The translations under genes and the position numbers were made by a program. Source: Labrys wisconsinensis (lineage in GTDB: Bacteria; Pseudomonadota; Alphaproteobacteria; Rhizobiales; Labraceae). From it: DNA of 64,000 bases. The number at the start of each line of letters is the position of its first letter. Position 1 is the stretch's first letter. Below the pieces are notes generated by a model. It was not told the DNA's origin and made no database searches. It saw nothing but the letters and a program-made list of their open reading frames with translations. Shown one piece after another: positions 1 through 8,907 of this stretch. Location: positions 62,001 through 126,000 of the forward strand of contig NZ_JAUSVX010000013.1 in assembly GCF_030814995.1 (NCBI RefSeq), read 5' to 3'.

Positions 1-128
1 GGGCAGGGGTGAGGGTCTGAACGCATCACCAACAAAATGCAGGCTCAAGCAACGGCAGGTAAAACGCTCCACTCTTTCTGGTAAAGCTCAGTCCCTCACC
101 CCTGCCCCTCTCCCAGCCGGGAGAGGGG
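1..128. repeat. REPIN-like composite palindrome (left end cut by window)
   Basis: A 15-bp perfect inverted repeat, GGGCAGGGGTGAGGG at 1-15 and its complement at 93-107, is followed by a hairpin with 10-bp arms (CCCCTCTCCC at 105-114, complement at 119-128, loop AGCC). The layout of a distant inverted repeat plus a terminal hairpin is the same as in the repeat at 10870-11016. It lies downstream of the leftward gene that ends at 180. I infer a dispersed non-coding repeat, not a gene. Confidence 0.6.
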
Positions 129-179
129 TTCCCCGCGCTACTTCGATTCAGTTATTCGCCAACGCTTCCTTAGGGCCGC

Positions 180-1154
180 TCATCCCTGGCTCCCATTGCT
201 TGGAGCGTCGCCCGTTTCACCGTCCCATTCCAGGGAGGCACTCCATTCCCCACCTGCCGTCATCGCCACCTTGGGGCGTTCCTTCCAGCGGAGACCCTCT
301 ATCGCCGATTTCACCCTTCTCAGGGCCGTCGCGGCGACGGGCAGCTGGTCCGGCGGCCGCTCCGCCGCCTGTCTTGGCGTTGAAGCGCTATCGTTCAGCC
401 GCTCACGCAGCGCACGATGTCGGCGACGGAGGCTTGCGTGTTGACGCCGCAGCCCTTCATGCTGCTCCACAAGATAGTCCAGGCGATCCATGGCGCGACT
501 ATCTGCAATATCATCGTAATATCCGAAAAATTGCCGGATAATGAATTGCCATGCTGCCGTGTTGCCGTGCCATGTTTCGGTATTATGCTCGATTATATAA
601 CCACGAGAGTTGCCGACAACCTGCGGCACATGTCCGATATCGGGATTTGTTATGAACAGAAACCGACATTCGGCATCAAAGTAACGCCCGACAACTCCTA
701 TGATCTCTTCGACATCACGCTCATGGATACGTAGATTGAGGCCTTCGATCTCGCGCGACAGTCCAGATAGATTATTCTGCGTATTTGAAATGATGAATAC
801 GATATTCTCAACCGAATGCAATAATTTTATTGTCTTTCTCAACAAATATGTGTATTTACTCGATAATATATCTCTGTCTCACTGTTCATGCCAAAAGAAT
901 AAACCGTGATTACTCCATACAACGCGCTGGTACATGCCAATTTCTTCGGCACGAACTTCAGAAATGTCTCCGGACGAAAACAGGGAGACCACCGCGGAAG
1001 GTGGCGTTATCAGGTTATCGAAGAATGATGATTGCCATTTGAGATCTTGATCATTGAGCGCCGTGGCGATCAACCGGTGATGTCGGCGGATCTGATGGGC
1101 TGTCTGACAAGATACTCCCAAACTCACAACGGCGTTCTTCGCAGAAACGAGCAT
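180..1154 (-). pseudogene. DUF1796-like putative cysteine peptidase, in-frame stop
   Basis: Reading leftwards from ATG at 1154 (AGGGG ribosome site six to seven bases upstream) the protein begins MLVSAKNAVVSLGVSC and has an FFDNLITPP segment. Both resemble the start of DUF1796 papain-like putative peptidases (SLG..C, FDWL.TP). Codon 92 is TGA (877-879), directly after FFWHEQ. The same frame then stays open to 180, continuing DRDILSSKYTYLLRK and LLHSVENIVFII, as expected for the middle of the same family. The piece 180-845 alone could be called as a 221-residue protein, but it has no independent start signal beyond TTG codons. The C-terminal third is Arg-rich with a short coiled-coil-like stretch. 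The central part is AT-rich compared with its neighbours, suggesting transfer. Family assignment is from motif resemblance only. Confidence 0.55.
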
Positions 1155-1461
1155 TGCGAGGCCCCTGCCCAAGTGCCAGGGACCATACGCCTTTCTTCGT
1201 GAGAACGGCAAGTGACCGAGCACGGTCCAACTGTTTCGGGCGAACCCCACGCGCCGCCTGCGGGGCGGCCTTTCATTGCGGCTCCCCACGGCCGATTTCA
1301 GGCTCCTCGACGCGGCATTCGCGACACGGGCGGAGCTGCATGCCAGCCTCGATGGCGCCACCGGCGCGCCTGGAGAAGCCCGACGCCGGCAACTGCGCCA
1401 TGCCTCGCCGATGCCGTGCAAGGGCGCGGAGCGGTTCACCAAGCAATTCCAGGGAGATAGA
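1155..1461. other. intergenic stretch, no gene supported
   Basis: The 307 bases between the start of the broken DUF1796-like gene and tRNA-Thr hold open frames on both strands, but none shows a ribosome site with a recognisable protein. I see no repeat or clear promoter. Confidence 0.4.
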
Positions 1462-1536
1462 TGGTGCTGCCAGACAGGATTGAACTGTCGACCTCTCCAT
1501 TACCAATGGAGTGCTCTACCACTGAGCTACGGCAGC
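1462..1536 (-). tRNA. tRNA-Thr (anticodon GGT)
   Basis: The minus strand folds as a complete cloverleaf. The acceptor GCTGCCG pairs with TGGCAGC (one G-T). The D stem is GCTC/GAGC, the anticodon stem CTCCA/TGGAG holds loop TTGGTAA (anticodon GGT, reading ACC/ACT), and the T stem GACAG/CTGTC holds loop TTCAATC. Discriminator A and an encoded CCA follow, giving 75 nt in all. No integrase or duplicated tRNA end is visible next to it. Confidence 0.95.
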
Positions 1537-1609
1537 GCCCGCGCGGTTGCGCTTTGCGGGGCCCTAGTGCCACAAGGGGGCGTGCTGTGCAAGCCTATTG
1601 GTGAAGGCG

Positions 1610-1789
1610 ATGCGGGATAAGGCGGACAAGCCGGCCGGCGAGGCCGATGCCCGGGCCGAGCGCCTGGCCAAGGCGCTGCGGGCCAACCTCGCCCGGCGCA
1701 AGGGCCAGGCGCGGGCGCGCGCGGCGGCCCGGCAGGAGCCGGAAGAGGCGCCGGGCGATGCGCAAAAGCCACAAGAACGCGACACCTGA
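1610..1789 (+). CDS. small charged hypothetical protein upstream of murA
   Basis: A 59-residue protein starting MRDKADK, dominated by Arg, Lys, Ala and Glu (for example LAKALRANLARRKGQARAR). Proteins of this size and composition, with an 'AERLAxALRANLxRRKxQ'-type segment, commonly precede murA in Rhizobiales; that is recalled knowledge, not a search. GTG at 1601 and TTG at 1598 are alternative in-frame starts. A GAAGG lies just before 1610 but closer than usual. No domain is recognisable. The highly basic helix could bind nucleic acid, but nothing proves it. Confidence 0.6.
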   Translation: MRDKADKPAGEADARAERLAKALRANLARRKGQARARAAARQEPEEAPGDAQKPQERDT

Positions 1790-1942
1790 GGCCGGTCGCG
1801 GCTTCGCCCTTGTCCGGCCTTTGTGCTTCATTTACTCGGAAGGGTTAACCGTGTTGCAGCGTAGCCTGCCGCCCCGCCCCTCGCCGCCCCTTCCCCCGGA
1901 CGGTTGCGTCGCCGGGCGGGCCGTTCCCGTGAAGGATGTCCA

Positions 1943-3238
1943 ATGGACCGTATCAAGATCGTCGGCGGCGCGCCGCTCAACGGCGTGATCCCGATCTCCG
2001 GCGCCAAGAACGCCGCGCTGCCGCTGATGATCGCCAGCCTGCTCTCCGAGGACATCCTCACCCTCGCCAACGTGCCGCGCCTCGCCGACGTGTCGCAGCT
2101 GGCGCGCATCCTCGGCAATCACGGCGTCGACGTCACCGTGGCCGGCAAGCGGCCGGGCGAGATGGAGCTCACCGGCCAGACCGTGCGGCTCGATGCCCGC
2201 ACCATCGTCGACACGACGGCGCCCTACGAGATGGTGTCGAAGATGCGGGCGAGCTTCTGGGTGATCGCCCCGCTCCTCGCCCGCATGGGGCAGGCCCGGG
2301 TGTCGCTGCCGGGCGGCTGCGCCATCGGCACGCGGCCGGTCGACCTCTTGCTGATGGCGCTCGAGCGCCTCGGCGCGCAGATCGAGATCGAGAACGGCTA
2401 TGTCGTCGCCACCGCCAGGGACGGCCTCAGGGGCGCCGAGATCGAGTTCCCCAAGGTGACGGTCGGCGGCACGCACACCGCGCTGATGGCGGCGACGCTG
2501 GCCCATGGCACCACGGTCATCCTCAACGCCGCGCGCGAGCCGGAGATCGTCGACGTCGCCGACTGCCTCACCAAGATGGGCGCCAAGGTGCGCGGCGCCG
2601 GCACCTCGACCATCGAGGTCACCGGCGTCTCGCGCCTGCACGGCACCCATCACAGCGTGGTGTCCGACCGCATCGAGGCCGGAACCTATGCGATGTGCGT
2701 GGCCATGGCCGGCGGCGACGTGCTGCTGCAGGGCGCCCAGCCCGAGCTGCTGCAGACCGCGCTCGACGTGCTGACCGAAGCGGGGGCCGAGATCGCCGCC
2801 ACCAACGAAGGCATCCGCGTGCGCCGCAACGGCCACGGCATCGGCCCGGTCTCGGTGACGACGGCGCCGCATCCCGGCTTCCCGACCGACCTGCAGGCGC
2901 AGTTGATGGGCCTGATGACCCGGGCCAAGGGCACGTCCAGGATCACCGAGACGATCTTCGAAAACCGCTTCATGCACGTGCAGGAGCTGGCGCGGCTCGG
3001 CGCGCGCATCCATCTCGACGGCCAGACCGCGACGGTGGAGGGCGTGTCGGTGCTCAAGGGGGCGCCCGTGATGGCCACGGACCTGCGCGCCTCGGTCTCG
3101 CTGGTGATCGCGGGCCTCGCCGCCGAAGGCGAGACCACCGTCAACCGCGTCTACCACCTCGACCGCGGCTTCGAGCAGCTGGAGCGCAAGCTCTCCGCCT
3201 GCGGCGCCCAGATCGAGCGCATCGCCGGCGAACGGTAG
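1943..3238 (+). CDS. murA: UDP-N-acetylglucosamine 1-carboxyvinyltransferase
   Basis: Cytosolic enzyme of the first committed step of peptidoglycan synthesis; it transfers enolpyruvyl from PEP to UDP-GlcNAc. The protein is 431 residues, normal for the family. It shows [10 protein letters not shown] near the N-terminus (the PEP/UDP-GlcNAc-binding Lys-Asn pair) and the catalytic-loop Cys in [11 protein letters not shown], about residue 117. It ends in the usual region after [20 protein letters not shown] 1943 is chosen because GAAGGA lies seven bases upstream and MDRIKIVGG is the standard N-terminus; the frame is open further upstream. A dyad GGGAGGCGCCTCCC overlaps the stop and may help end transcription. 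In many Rhizobiales DUF2948 and hisD follow directly; here they lie 7 kb away in the opposite orientation. Confidence 0.97.
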   Translation: MDRIKIVGGAPLNGVIPISGAKNAALPLMIASLLSEDILTLANVPRLADVSQLARILGNHGVDVTVAGKRPGEMELTGQTVRLDARTIVDTTAPYEMVSKMRASFWVIAPLLARMGQARVSLPGGCAIGTRPVDLLLMALERLGAQIEIENGYVVATARDGLRGAEIEFPKVTVGGTHTALMAATLAHGTTVILNAAREPEIVDVADCLTKMGAKVRGAGTSTIEVTGVSRLHGTHHSVVSDRIEAGTYAMCVAMAGGDVLLQGAQPELLQTALDVLTEAGAEIAATNEGIRVRRNGHGIGPVSVTTAPHPGFPTDLQAQLMGLMTRAKGTSRITETIFENRFMHVQELARLGARIHLDGQTATVEGVSVLKGAPVMATDLRASVSLVIAGLAAEGETTVNRVYHLDRGFEQLERKLSACGAQIERIAGER

Positions 3239-3286
3239 GGAGGCGCCTCCCGGCCGGGCCTTCTGGCCCAGCCCGGGACATCCGGC

Positions 3287-4567
3287 TCAGGGCTTGGCGC
3301 CGATGCTCGACAGGGCGGCTCGGGCCTCCTTCTGGCCGGAGTCGAGCGTCACCGCCTTGCGATAGTCGGCAATGGCGAGGTCACGCTCGCCGCGCGCCTC
3401 GTGGATCCGGCCGCGCGTGGTGTAGAAATCCGCCACGTCGGAGCGGATGGCGATGGCGGCATTGGCGTCGCTCAGCGCCTCGTCGGTGCGGTCGTCGAGG
3501 AGATAGGTCTGGGCCCGCTCGTCATAGGGCGTAGCGAGGCCCTTGGCCCGGTCGATCGCCTTGGTCAGGTCCTCGGCCGAGCGCTGATAGTCGCCGAGCG
3601 CCCGCCAGGTCGTGCCGCGAGAGACATAGGCGTCGGCGTCGGACGGCTTCTCGCGGATCGCCTCGTCGAAATCGGCCATGGCCTCGTCGTAGCGGTGCAG
3701 CGAGGCGTAGAGCTGGCCCCGCTCCAGCCTTGCGGCCGGAAACTCGGCGCTGAGCGACAGGGCCTTGGTGTAGTCGTCGACGGCGCCCTCGGTGTCGCCG
3801 AGCTGCCAGCGCGCATAGCCGCGGCTGAAATAGGCCGAGTCGAACTGCGGGTCGAGGTCGACCGCCCGGTCGAGCTCGGCGATGGCGCGGCCATAGTCGC
3901 GCATGGAGATGAAGCTGCGCGCCCGGCCGTAGATCGCGTTGCGGTAGGTCTTGTCGATGCGGATGGCCGCGGCATAGTCATCCAGGGCCGCGAGCTGGTC
4001 GTCCTGGGCGCGATGCGCATCTCCCCGCCCCTTGTAGGCCTCCGCCTGGCGCGGGTTGAGGGCGATGGCATCGTCGAAGTCCCGGATCGCCGCGCCGTAG
4101 CGCTCGAGGCTCAGCAGCGCGAAGCCGCGGTTGATCCGCGCCAGCGCCGACTTGCGGTCGGCATCGATGGCCGCTCCGTAGTCGGCGAGCGAAGCGTCCG
4201 CCTTGCCGAGGCGCCCGTAGCTGCCGGCGCGTGCCGTCAGGGTGGTGGTGTCGCGCGGCTGCAGGGCAAGTGACGCGGTGAAGTCGCTGATCGCCTTGGC
4301 GTCGTCGCCCCGGTCGGCATAGGCGGTGCCGCGCCGGTAGAGCACCAGGGCGCGGGTCGGCTTGCTCAGCGTGCGCTCGAGCAGCGTGCTGCAGGCGGGG
4401 ACGCGCTGGTCGGCGGTGCCGGTGGAGCAGTCCCGGTCGACGTCGTCGGCCGCGAGCGCCGGCACGGCCGCGGCCAGCCACGCGGCGGCGAGGAGAAGGC
4501 GCAGGAACGTGATCATGATCCAACCATCGGCAACCCGGTGCGAAGCATTCGTGGATTGAAACGCCAT
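3287..4567 (-). CDS. exported tetratricopeptide-repeat protein
   Basis: A protein of about 426 residues made of roughly ten consecutive TPR units (for example SALARINRGFALLSLERYG, NAIYGRARSFISMRDYG, ADAYVSRGTTWRALGDYQ), which form a helical protein-binding scaffold. A hydrophobic stretch MITFLRLLLAAAWLAAAVPALAA is a cleavable signal peptide, so the scaffold acts in the periplasm. ATG 4567 has a strong AAGGAAG site six bases upstream and gives a longer n-region; ATG 4516, right at the hydrophobic stretch, is the alternative. It is convergent with murA. Two Cys just after the signal (DVDRDCSTG...PACSTLL) could form a disulfide. The binding partner cannot be inferred. Confidence 0.85.
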   Translation of the reverse strand: MAFQSTNASHRVADGWIMITFLRLLLAAAWLAAAVPALAADDVDRDCSTGTADQRVPACSTLLERTLSKPTRALVLYRRGTAYADRGDDAKAISDFTASLALQPRDTTTLTARAGSYGRLGKADASLADYGAAIDADRKSALARINRGFALLSLERYGAAIRDFDDAIALNPRQAEAYKGRGDAHRAQDDQLAALDDYAAAIRIDKTYRNAIYGRARSFISMRDYGRAIAELDRAVDLDPQFDSAYFSRGYARWQLGDTEGAVDDYTKALSLSAEFPAARLERGQLYASLHRYDEAMADFDEAIREKPSDADAYVSRGTTWRALGDYQRSAEDLTKAIDRAKGLATPYDERAQTYLLDDRTDEALSDANAAIAIRSDVADFYTTRGRIHEARGERDLAIADYRKAVTLDSGQKEARAALSSIGAKP

Positions 4568-4819
4568 GCGCTGCTTCCTTGGCAACAGCTTTCGCACCGT
4601 CACACGCCTGTCGTCTGCCCCATCGCCCGCCCATCGCCCGCCCTTGTGAGCCGGCGCGAGTTCATGATATCCAAATCGCCTCGATTTGGCCGGACGGCTG
4701 GGCCGTTTCGCTTCTGCTCTGCAGGGCGCACGTTCAGGACACCTCCCCAAACGTCAACACCGGACGCGGCGCGCGGCGCGCCTCGCCCAAGCCCTCCAGA
4801 CCGAACACAAGGACTACCC

Positions 4820-5029
4820 ATGAGCACCGGAACCGTGAAGTGGTTCAACACCCAGAAAGGCTATGGCTTCATCCAGCCGGATGACGGCGGCCGCGACGTG
4901 TTCGTCCACATCACCGCCGTCGAGCGCGCCGGCCTGTCGGAACTGCGCGAAGGCCAGAAGATCGGCTACGAAATCCTGACCGATCGCAAGACCGGCAAGG
5001 CCGCGGCAGGCAACCTCAAGACCGTCTGA
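4820..5029 (+). CDS. cold-shock domain protein (CspA family)
   Basis: A 69-residue single cold-shock domain. RNP1 (KGYGFIQ) and RNP2 (DVFVHI) are both intact, so it should bind single-stranded RNA/DNA as an RNA chaperone in the cytoplasm. AAGGA precedes ATG 4820 by six bases. A canonical intrinsic terminator follows, so it is a single-gene unit. The leader between 4568 and 4819 is about 250 bases and is shared with the divergent TPR gene; csp leaders often fold as thermosensors, but I did not find a defined structure. Which csp paralogue this is cannot be told from the window. Confidence 0.95.
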   Translation: MSTGTVKWFNTQKGYGFIQPDDGGRDVFVHITAVERAGLSELREGQKIGYEILTDRKTGKAAAGNLKTV

Positions 5030-5055
5030 CCGCGCCGCCGGATTCCGAACTCACG

Positions 5056-5082
5056 AAGGCGCGCGTCGAGCGCGCCTTTTTT
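5056..5082 (+). terminator. intrinsic terminator of the csp gene
   Basis: Perfect 9-bp stem AAGGCGCGC (5056-5064) / GCGCGCCTT (5070-5078) with a five-base loop, running into six consecutive T residues. It lies 27 bases after the csp stop codon. Confidence 0.92.
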
Positions 5083-5204
5083 GTTGGGCGCAACGCCACG
5101 GCTGGCCAAGCTTACTGCTTCGTCATTTGCGGACCTTCCTTGCTCGTGACATTTTTTGCGTCTGCTAAGGAGCCATCCTGCTCCGCGCCAAGAAGGCTTC
5201 CCGC

Positions 5205-7310
5205 ATGATCCGCATCCTCGCCGGCCTCTCCATCCTGGCCGCCCTCGGCTTCGGCGCCGGCACGACCTTCAGCACTGCGCCGGTCTATCTTCCGATCGCG
5301 GCGATCATCCTGGCGGGAGTGCTGGCGCTGTCGGCTCGCCTGCCGACGATCATGAGCTTCCTCATCGGCCTGTTCGCCCTCTCCTTCCTGCTGCTCGGGG
5401 CGATCACGGCGGCGAATGAGGCGGGCTTCGTCCCGGATGTGCTGGTGCCCTTCCTGCCGCCACCCCATGCCGCCCTGGTCGCGGCGGCCCTGGCGCTGGT
5501 GAACTATGGCGTCTGCTTCATCCCGGTGGTCCGTGGCGTCATCGACAAGGCGGCGCCCTATTTCGAGGCCCGCGAGTCGAGCGAACTGGAGCTGGGCTGG
5601 TTCGGCACTTGGCGGATGCCGGAACGGTGGATCGGGCTTGGCTTGTTCGCCGTCATTATCGTTCTGAACGTCATTCAGGTATACCTGACGGTGTTGTTCA
5701 ACTACAATAACAATAAGCTTTTTACAGCCTTGCAAGATAAGGACGTCGCAACGTTCTGGTCGGCAATTCTAACGTTTTCAATTGTTGCTGCAATTTATAT
5801 CATTCGTTATATGTTCGAATACTACCTGACAGAACTTATGCGCGTTCATTGGCGCCGCTGGCTGACCAAGCGTTATCTCGATGAATGGCTGGGCAATAAA
5901 ACCCACTATCGCATGGCTTTGCAGGCTGGGCCGACGGACAACCCCGACCAGCGCATTTCCGAAGACGTGCGTGACTTCGTCGCGAACACGACCGGATTCT
6001 ACGTCCAGATTTTCGTAACCAGCCTGACGCTCTATGCTTTTATTCAGATCCTATGGAGCATCTCGGCGCAGTTTCCGTATCGGATCGGCGGCTTCGACCT
6101 GAGTGTCATCCCCGGTTATCTCGTCTGGATGTCGTTGGCGCTCGCCGTGATCGCGACGATGGTGAGCCACTTGATCGGCCGCCAGCTGGTGGGACTCAAT
6201 TTCCGCAAGCAGAAGGTCGAGGCTGATTTTCGCTTCAACTTGGTGCGCGTGCGCGAGAACACCGAGCAGATCGCCCTGCTCAACGGCGAGACCACCGAGA
6301 CCGGCGGATTGATGCACCGGTTCGCCGCCATCTTCCGCATCACCATCGATCTGGCGATCCGGCAGGTGAAGCTGGGTTCCTGGGTCAACGGCTTCGGCCA
6401 GGCCATGAACGTGCTGCCATTGGTCCTGTTGGCACCGGCCTATTTCACCAATGCCGCCATGAAGCTGGGAAGCCTGACCCAGACCAACCAGGCTTTCGGT
6501 CAGGTGATGGATTCGTTCTCGTTCTTCATCAACTTCTATTCCTCGATCGCGGAGTACAAGGCGATCCTCAACCGCCTCACCACCTTCGACCAGGCCATCG
6601 CCAAGGTCGAGGCCAGCCGGATGCAGGGGATCGGCGTGGAACCCGGCAAGGATCGAGGGGCGTTGTCGACGACCGATCTGGCGCTCACCCTGCCCGACGG
6701 CCGCCCCTTGCTCGACAAGGCGGCCCTGGTCTTCCGCAGGGGCGAGCGCACCCTGGTCACGGGTCCGTCGGGCTCCGGCAAGACCACCCTGTTCCGGGCC
6801 CTGTCGGGCATCTGGCCCTTCGGCTCGGGCCGCATCGAGGTGCCGGAGGGCGAGACGGTGATGCTGTTGCCGCAGCGGCCCTACATGCCGCTCGGCTCGT
6901 TGCGGGCGGCGCTGGCCTATCCCTCGCCGGAGACCGCCTATCCCGACGATGCGCTGCGCGCGGCGTTGGAGACGGTCGGCCTCGGTCATCTCGACGACCA
7001 GCTCGACCGGGCCGAGAACTGGACCAACGCCCTTTCCGGCGGCGAGCAGCAGCGCGTCGCCATCGTGCGGGCGCTGCTGCGCAAGCCGCAATGGCTGTTC
7101 CTGGACGAGGCGACAGCCGCCCTCGACGAGCAGGCCGAGGCCGCGGTCTACGAGGCGCTGCGCCGGGCGCTGCCACAGACCACCATCGTCTCCATCGGCC
7201 ATCGCTCCTCGCTGGTCGCCTTGCACGACCGGCGGATCGCCATCGAGACGGAGGGCGGCACCGGCCGCATCGCCGACGCGCCGCTGCAGGCGTTCGGCAC
7301 GGCGGGGTGA
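5205..7310 (+). CDS. ABC transporter, fused membrane and ATPase domains (SbmA/YddA-ABCD type)
   Basis: A 701-residue half-transporter. Residues 1-110 are an unusual hydrophobic extension of about four membrane helices. The ABC_membrane_2-type domain follows (about 130-420), containing the VRENTEQIALLNGE cytoplasmic segment typical of YddA and peroxisomal ABCD proteins. The nucleotide-binding domain (about 490-690) has Walker A GPSGSGKTT, signature LSGGEQQR and Walker B WLFLDEAT. Relatives move peptides, acyl-CoA-like compounds or cofactors across the inner membrane; the substrate here is unknown. AAGAAGG lies upstream of ATG 5205. The stretch 5640-6060 inside the membrane domain is much more AT-rich than the rest, which suggests a mosaic gene. 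Confidence 0.88.
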   Translation: MIRILAGLSILAALGFGAGTTFSTAPVYLPIAAIILAGVLALSARLPTIMSFLIGLFALSFLLLGAITAANEAGFVPDVLVPFLPPPHAALVAAALALVNYGVCFIPVVRGVIDKAAPYFEARESSELELGWFGTWRMPERWIGLGLFAVIIVLNVIQVYLTVLFNYNNNKLFTALQDKDVATFWSAILTFSIVAAIYIIRYMFEYYLTELMRVHWRRWLTKRYLDEWLGNKTHYRMALQAGPTDNPDQRISEDVRDFVANTTGFYVQIFVTSLTLYAFIQILWSISAQFPYRIGGFDLSVIPGYLVWMSLALAVIATMVSHLIGRQLVGLNFRKQKVEADFRFNLVRVRENTEQIALLNGETTETGGLMHRFAAIFRITIDLAIRQVKLGSWVNGFGQAMNVLPLVLLAPAYFTNAAMKLGSLTQTNQAFGQVMDSFSFFINFYSSIAEYKAILNRLTTFDQAIAKVEASRMQGIGVEPGKDRGALSTTDLALTLPDGRPLLDKAALVFRRGERTLVTGPSGSGKTTLFRALSGIWPFGSGRIEVPEGETVMLLPQRPYMPLGSLRAALAYPSPETAYPDDALRAALETVGLGHLDDQLDRAENWTNALSGGEQQRVAIVRALLRKPQWLFLDEATAALDEQAEAAVYEALRRALPQTTIVSIGHRSSLVALHDRRIAIETEGGTGRIADAPLQAFGTAG

Positions 7311-7383
7311 ATCGGGTCGCCGGGGGGCCGCGCCGTCGAGGCGGCCCCCGACGCTCCGCGAATCCAGGAGACGGCTCGGCGGC

Positions 7384-7845
7384 CTATGCCGCCGGCTCGA
7401 AAGTCATCGGGCCGTAGGGGCCGTTGATGGTGAGGGTGCGGCCGTCGAACTTCCATTGCGCCGCCGTCTTGAGCACGAACAGGAACACCTGCTCGTTGTG
7501 CATCAGCCGGGCGTCGCAGACGCGCTTGCTGATGGCGACCGGGCCGACCGCCATGGTGTTGTCCTTGCGGGCCAGCACCGTGGCCGACCAGTTGTTGCAG
7601 GCGGAATAGCCGGTGCCGCGATTGTTCTGCGAGACCAGGATGCTCGGGCGGTCGTCCTTGAAGCGCTGGTCCTTGTAGGAGACGGCGACCAGGGTCCGGT
7701 CGAAGGGGAAGGGCAGATCGGCGGCCTGGATCGGCTTGGGGATGATCGGCGTGGCCCCCGTCGGCGTCGGCGAGTCGAACATGGAGCAGCCCGCCAGCGC
7801 CGTGGCCAGGACAGCAGGCAGGAACGGGGAACGCAGAACGCGCAT
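7384..7845 (-). CDS. lipoprotein with META/HslJ-like domain
   Basis: A 153-residue protein with a lipoprotein signal peptide whose lipobox is LAGC (Cys 20). It should therefore be lipid-anchored at the membrane surface. The mature part resembles META/HslJ domains: an R-G-T-G-Y-S-A-C-N-N-W turn about mid-protein, a conserved MxxxxMxxC-like pair replaced here by KRVCDARLMHNEQVF, and a beta-rich end (LTINGPYGPMTFEP). HslJ-type proteins are linked to envelope stress and motility in enterobacteria; a role here is not shown. A strong GGAGG site precedes ATG 7845. Confidence 0.7.
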   Translation of the reverse strand: MRVLRSPFLPAVLATALAGCSMFDSPTPTGATPIIPKPIQAADLPFPFDRTLVAVSYKDQRFKDDRPSILVSQNNRGTGYSACNNWSATVLARKDNTMAVGPVAISKRVCDARLMHNEQVFLFVLKTAAQWKFDGRTLTINGPYGPMTFEPAA

Positions 7846-7977
7846 CGAAAGCCTCCGGATCGTCGCGGCGCACGATAGTGATGCGAGGCGGATTCCGCAA
7901 CGCGTCGGCTTGGAGGAAAACCCGACCGGTTTGGCGCAATTGCGGCGGACCCGGCCGGCGCCCCCGCGCAGCCGGCC

Positions 7978-8418
7978 TCAATCGCCGAGGCGCGCGCCGA
8001 TGCGCCGGATCAGCGCGTCCCGGACGTCGCGATAGGCCTCCAGCCGCTGCTCGCGATTGCCCTGGGCGAGGCTGGGGTCCGGGGTGGGCCAGTATTCCAC
8101 CTCGGCGGCCAGCGTGCGCGTCAGCTCCAGCGCCCTGTGATGCGCCTCCGGCGCCAGCGTGACGATCAGGTCGAAGTTGAGGCCTTCCAGCTCCTCCAGC
8201 TCCTCGAAGGTCTGCGGCCGGTGGCTCGCCGGCGTGATGCCGATCTCCTCCAGCACCGCGGGCACGAAGGGATCGGGATCGCCGGTGCGCACGCCGGCGG
8301 AGGCGAAGAAGATCGAGCCGCCGAAATAATAGCGCGCCAGCGCCTCGGCCATGGGCGAGCGGATGACGTTGTGCCCGCAGGCGAAGAGCACGGACTGCGG
8401 GCGCCGCCCCTCGCCCAC
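7978..8418 (-). CDS. low-molecular-weight phosphatase/arsenate-reductase fold protein
   Basis: A 146-residue protein with the LMW-PTP P-loop CGHNVIR (C-x5-R) followed by SPMAEALARYYF, and a late DPS segment (PTPDPSLAQ) that would supply the catalytic Asp. It could be a tyrosine phosphatase or a thioredoxin-type arsenate reductase; no arsenic genes are nearby. In Rhizobiales this gene habitually follows UPF0262 in the hisD cluster, as here. The start is GTG 8418, only three bases after the upstream stop, so translation is probably coupled. Confidence 0.85.
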   Translation of the reverse strand: MGEGRRPQSVLFACGHNVIRSPMAEALARYYFGGSIFFASAGVRTGDPDPFVPAVLEEIGITPASHRPQTFEELEELEGLNFDLIVTLAPEAHHRALELTRTLAAEVEYWPTPDPSLAQGNREQRLEAYRDVRDALIRRIGARLGD

Positions 8419-8421
8419 CGC

Positions 8422-8904
8422 TCAGCCTTTCCAGTGCAGGACGGAGATCAGGGTGAACAGGCGCCGGGCCGTGGGGAAATCCAGGGCGATCTTGCCCGCC
8501 AGGCGCTCGCGCAGCAGGTCCGAGCCGTCATTGTGCAGGCCGCGCCGCGCCATGTCGATGGTCTCGATCTGCGAAGGCGAGGCGTTGCGGATCGCGGCGT
8601 AATAGCTCTCGCAGATCATGAAATAGTCGCGCACCACGCGGCGGAACGGGGTCAGCGACAGGATGTGCACCACCACCGACTCGCCCGCCTCGGTGCGGAT
8701 GTCGAACACCAGCCGCCCCTCCTGCAGCGAGAGGGACAGCGCGTAGGGCCCGCCGTCATAGCCCTCGGGGCAGAACTCGTTCTCCTCCAGCAGGTCGTAG
8801 ACCGCGACCCCGCGCTCATGCTCCTGGTCCGGGGTGCCGCGCCCGATGCTGCGCTCGTCGAAGTGAACGGCGACGAGGCGGCGCTGGGGCGGTCCGGCGG
8901 ACAT
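8422..8904 (-). CDS. UPF0262 family protein
   Basis: A 160-residue conserved alphaproteobacterial protein of unknown function, recognised by [12 protein letters not shown] at the N-terminus, [11 protein letters not shown] in the middle and the long conserved end [12 protein letters not shown]...[12 protein letters not shown]. There is no signal peptide or membrane segment, so it is cytosolic. It lies between hisD and the phosphatase with three-base gaps on both sides, which argues for a single transcript. The constant linkage to hisD suggests but does not prove a metabolic role. Confidence 0.88.
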   Translation of the reverse strand: MSAGPPQRRLVAVHFDERSIGRGTPDQEHERGVAVYDLLEENEFCPEGYDGGPYALSLSLQEGRLVFDIRTEAGESVVVHILSLTPFRRVVRDYFMICESYYAAIRNASPSQIETIDMARRGLHNDGSDLLRERLAGKIALDFPTARRLFTLISVLHWKG

Positions 8905-8907
8905 GGC

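Noticed and set aside
877-879. TGA codon read as selenocysteine
   Set aside because: No selenocysteine insertion hairpin was seen after it, the flanking residues are not a redox motif, and the family is not a known selenoprotein.
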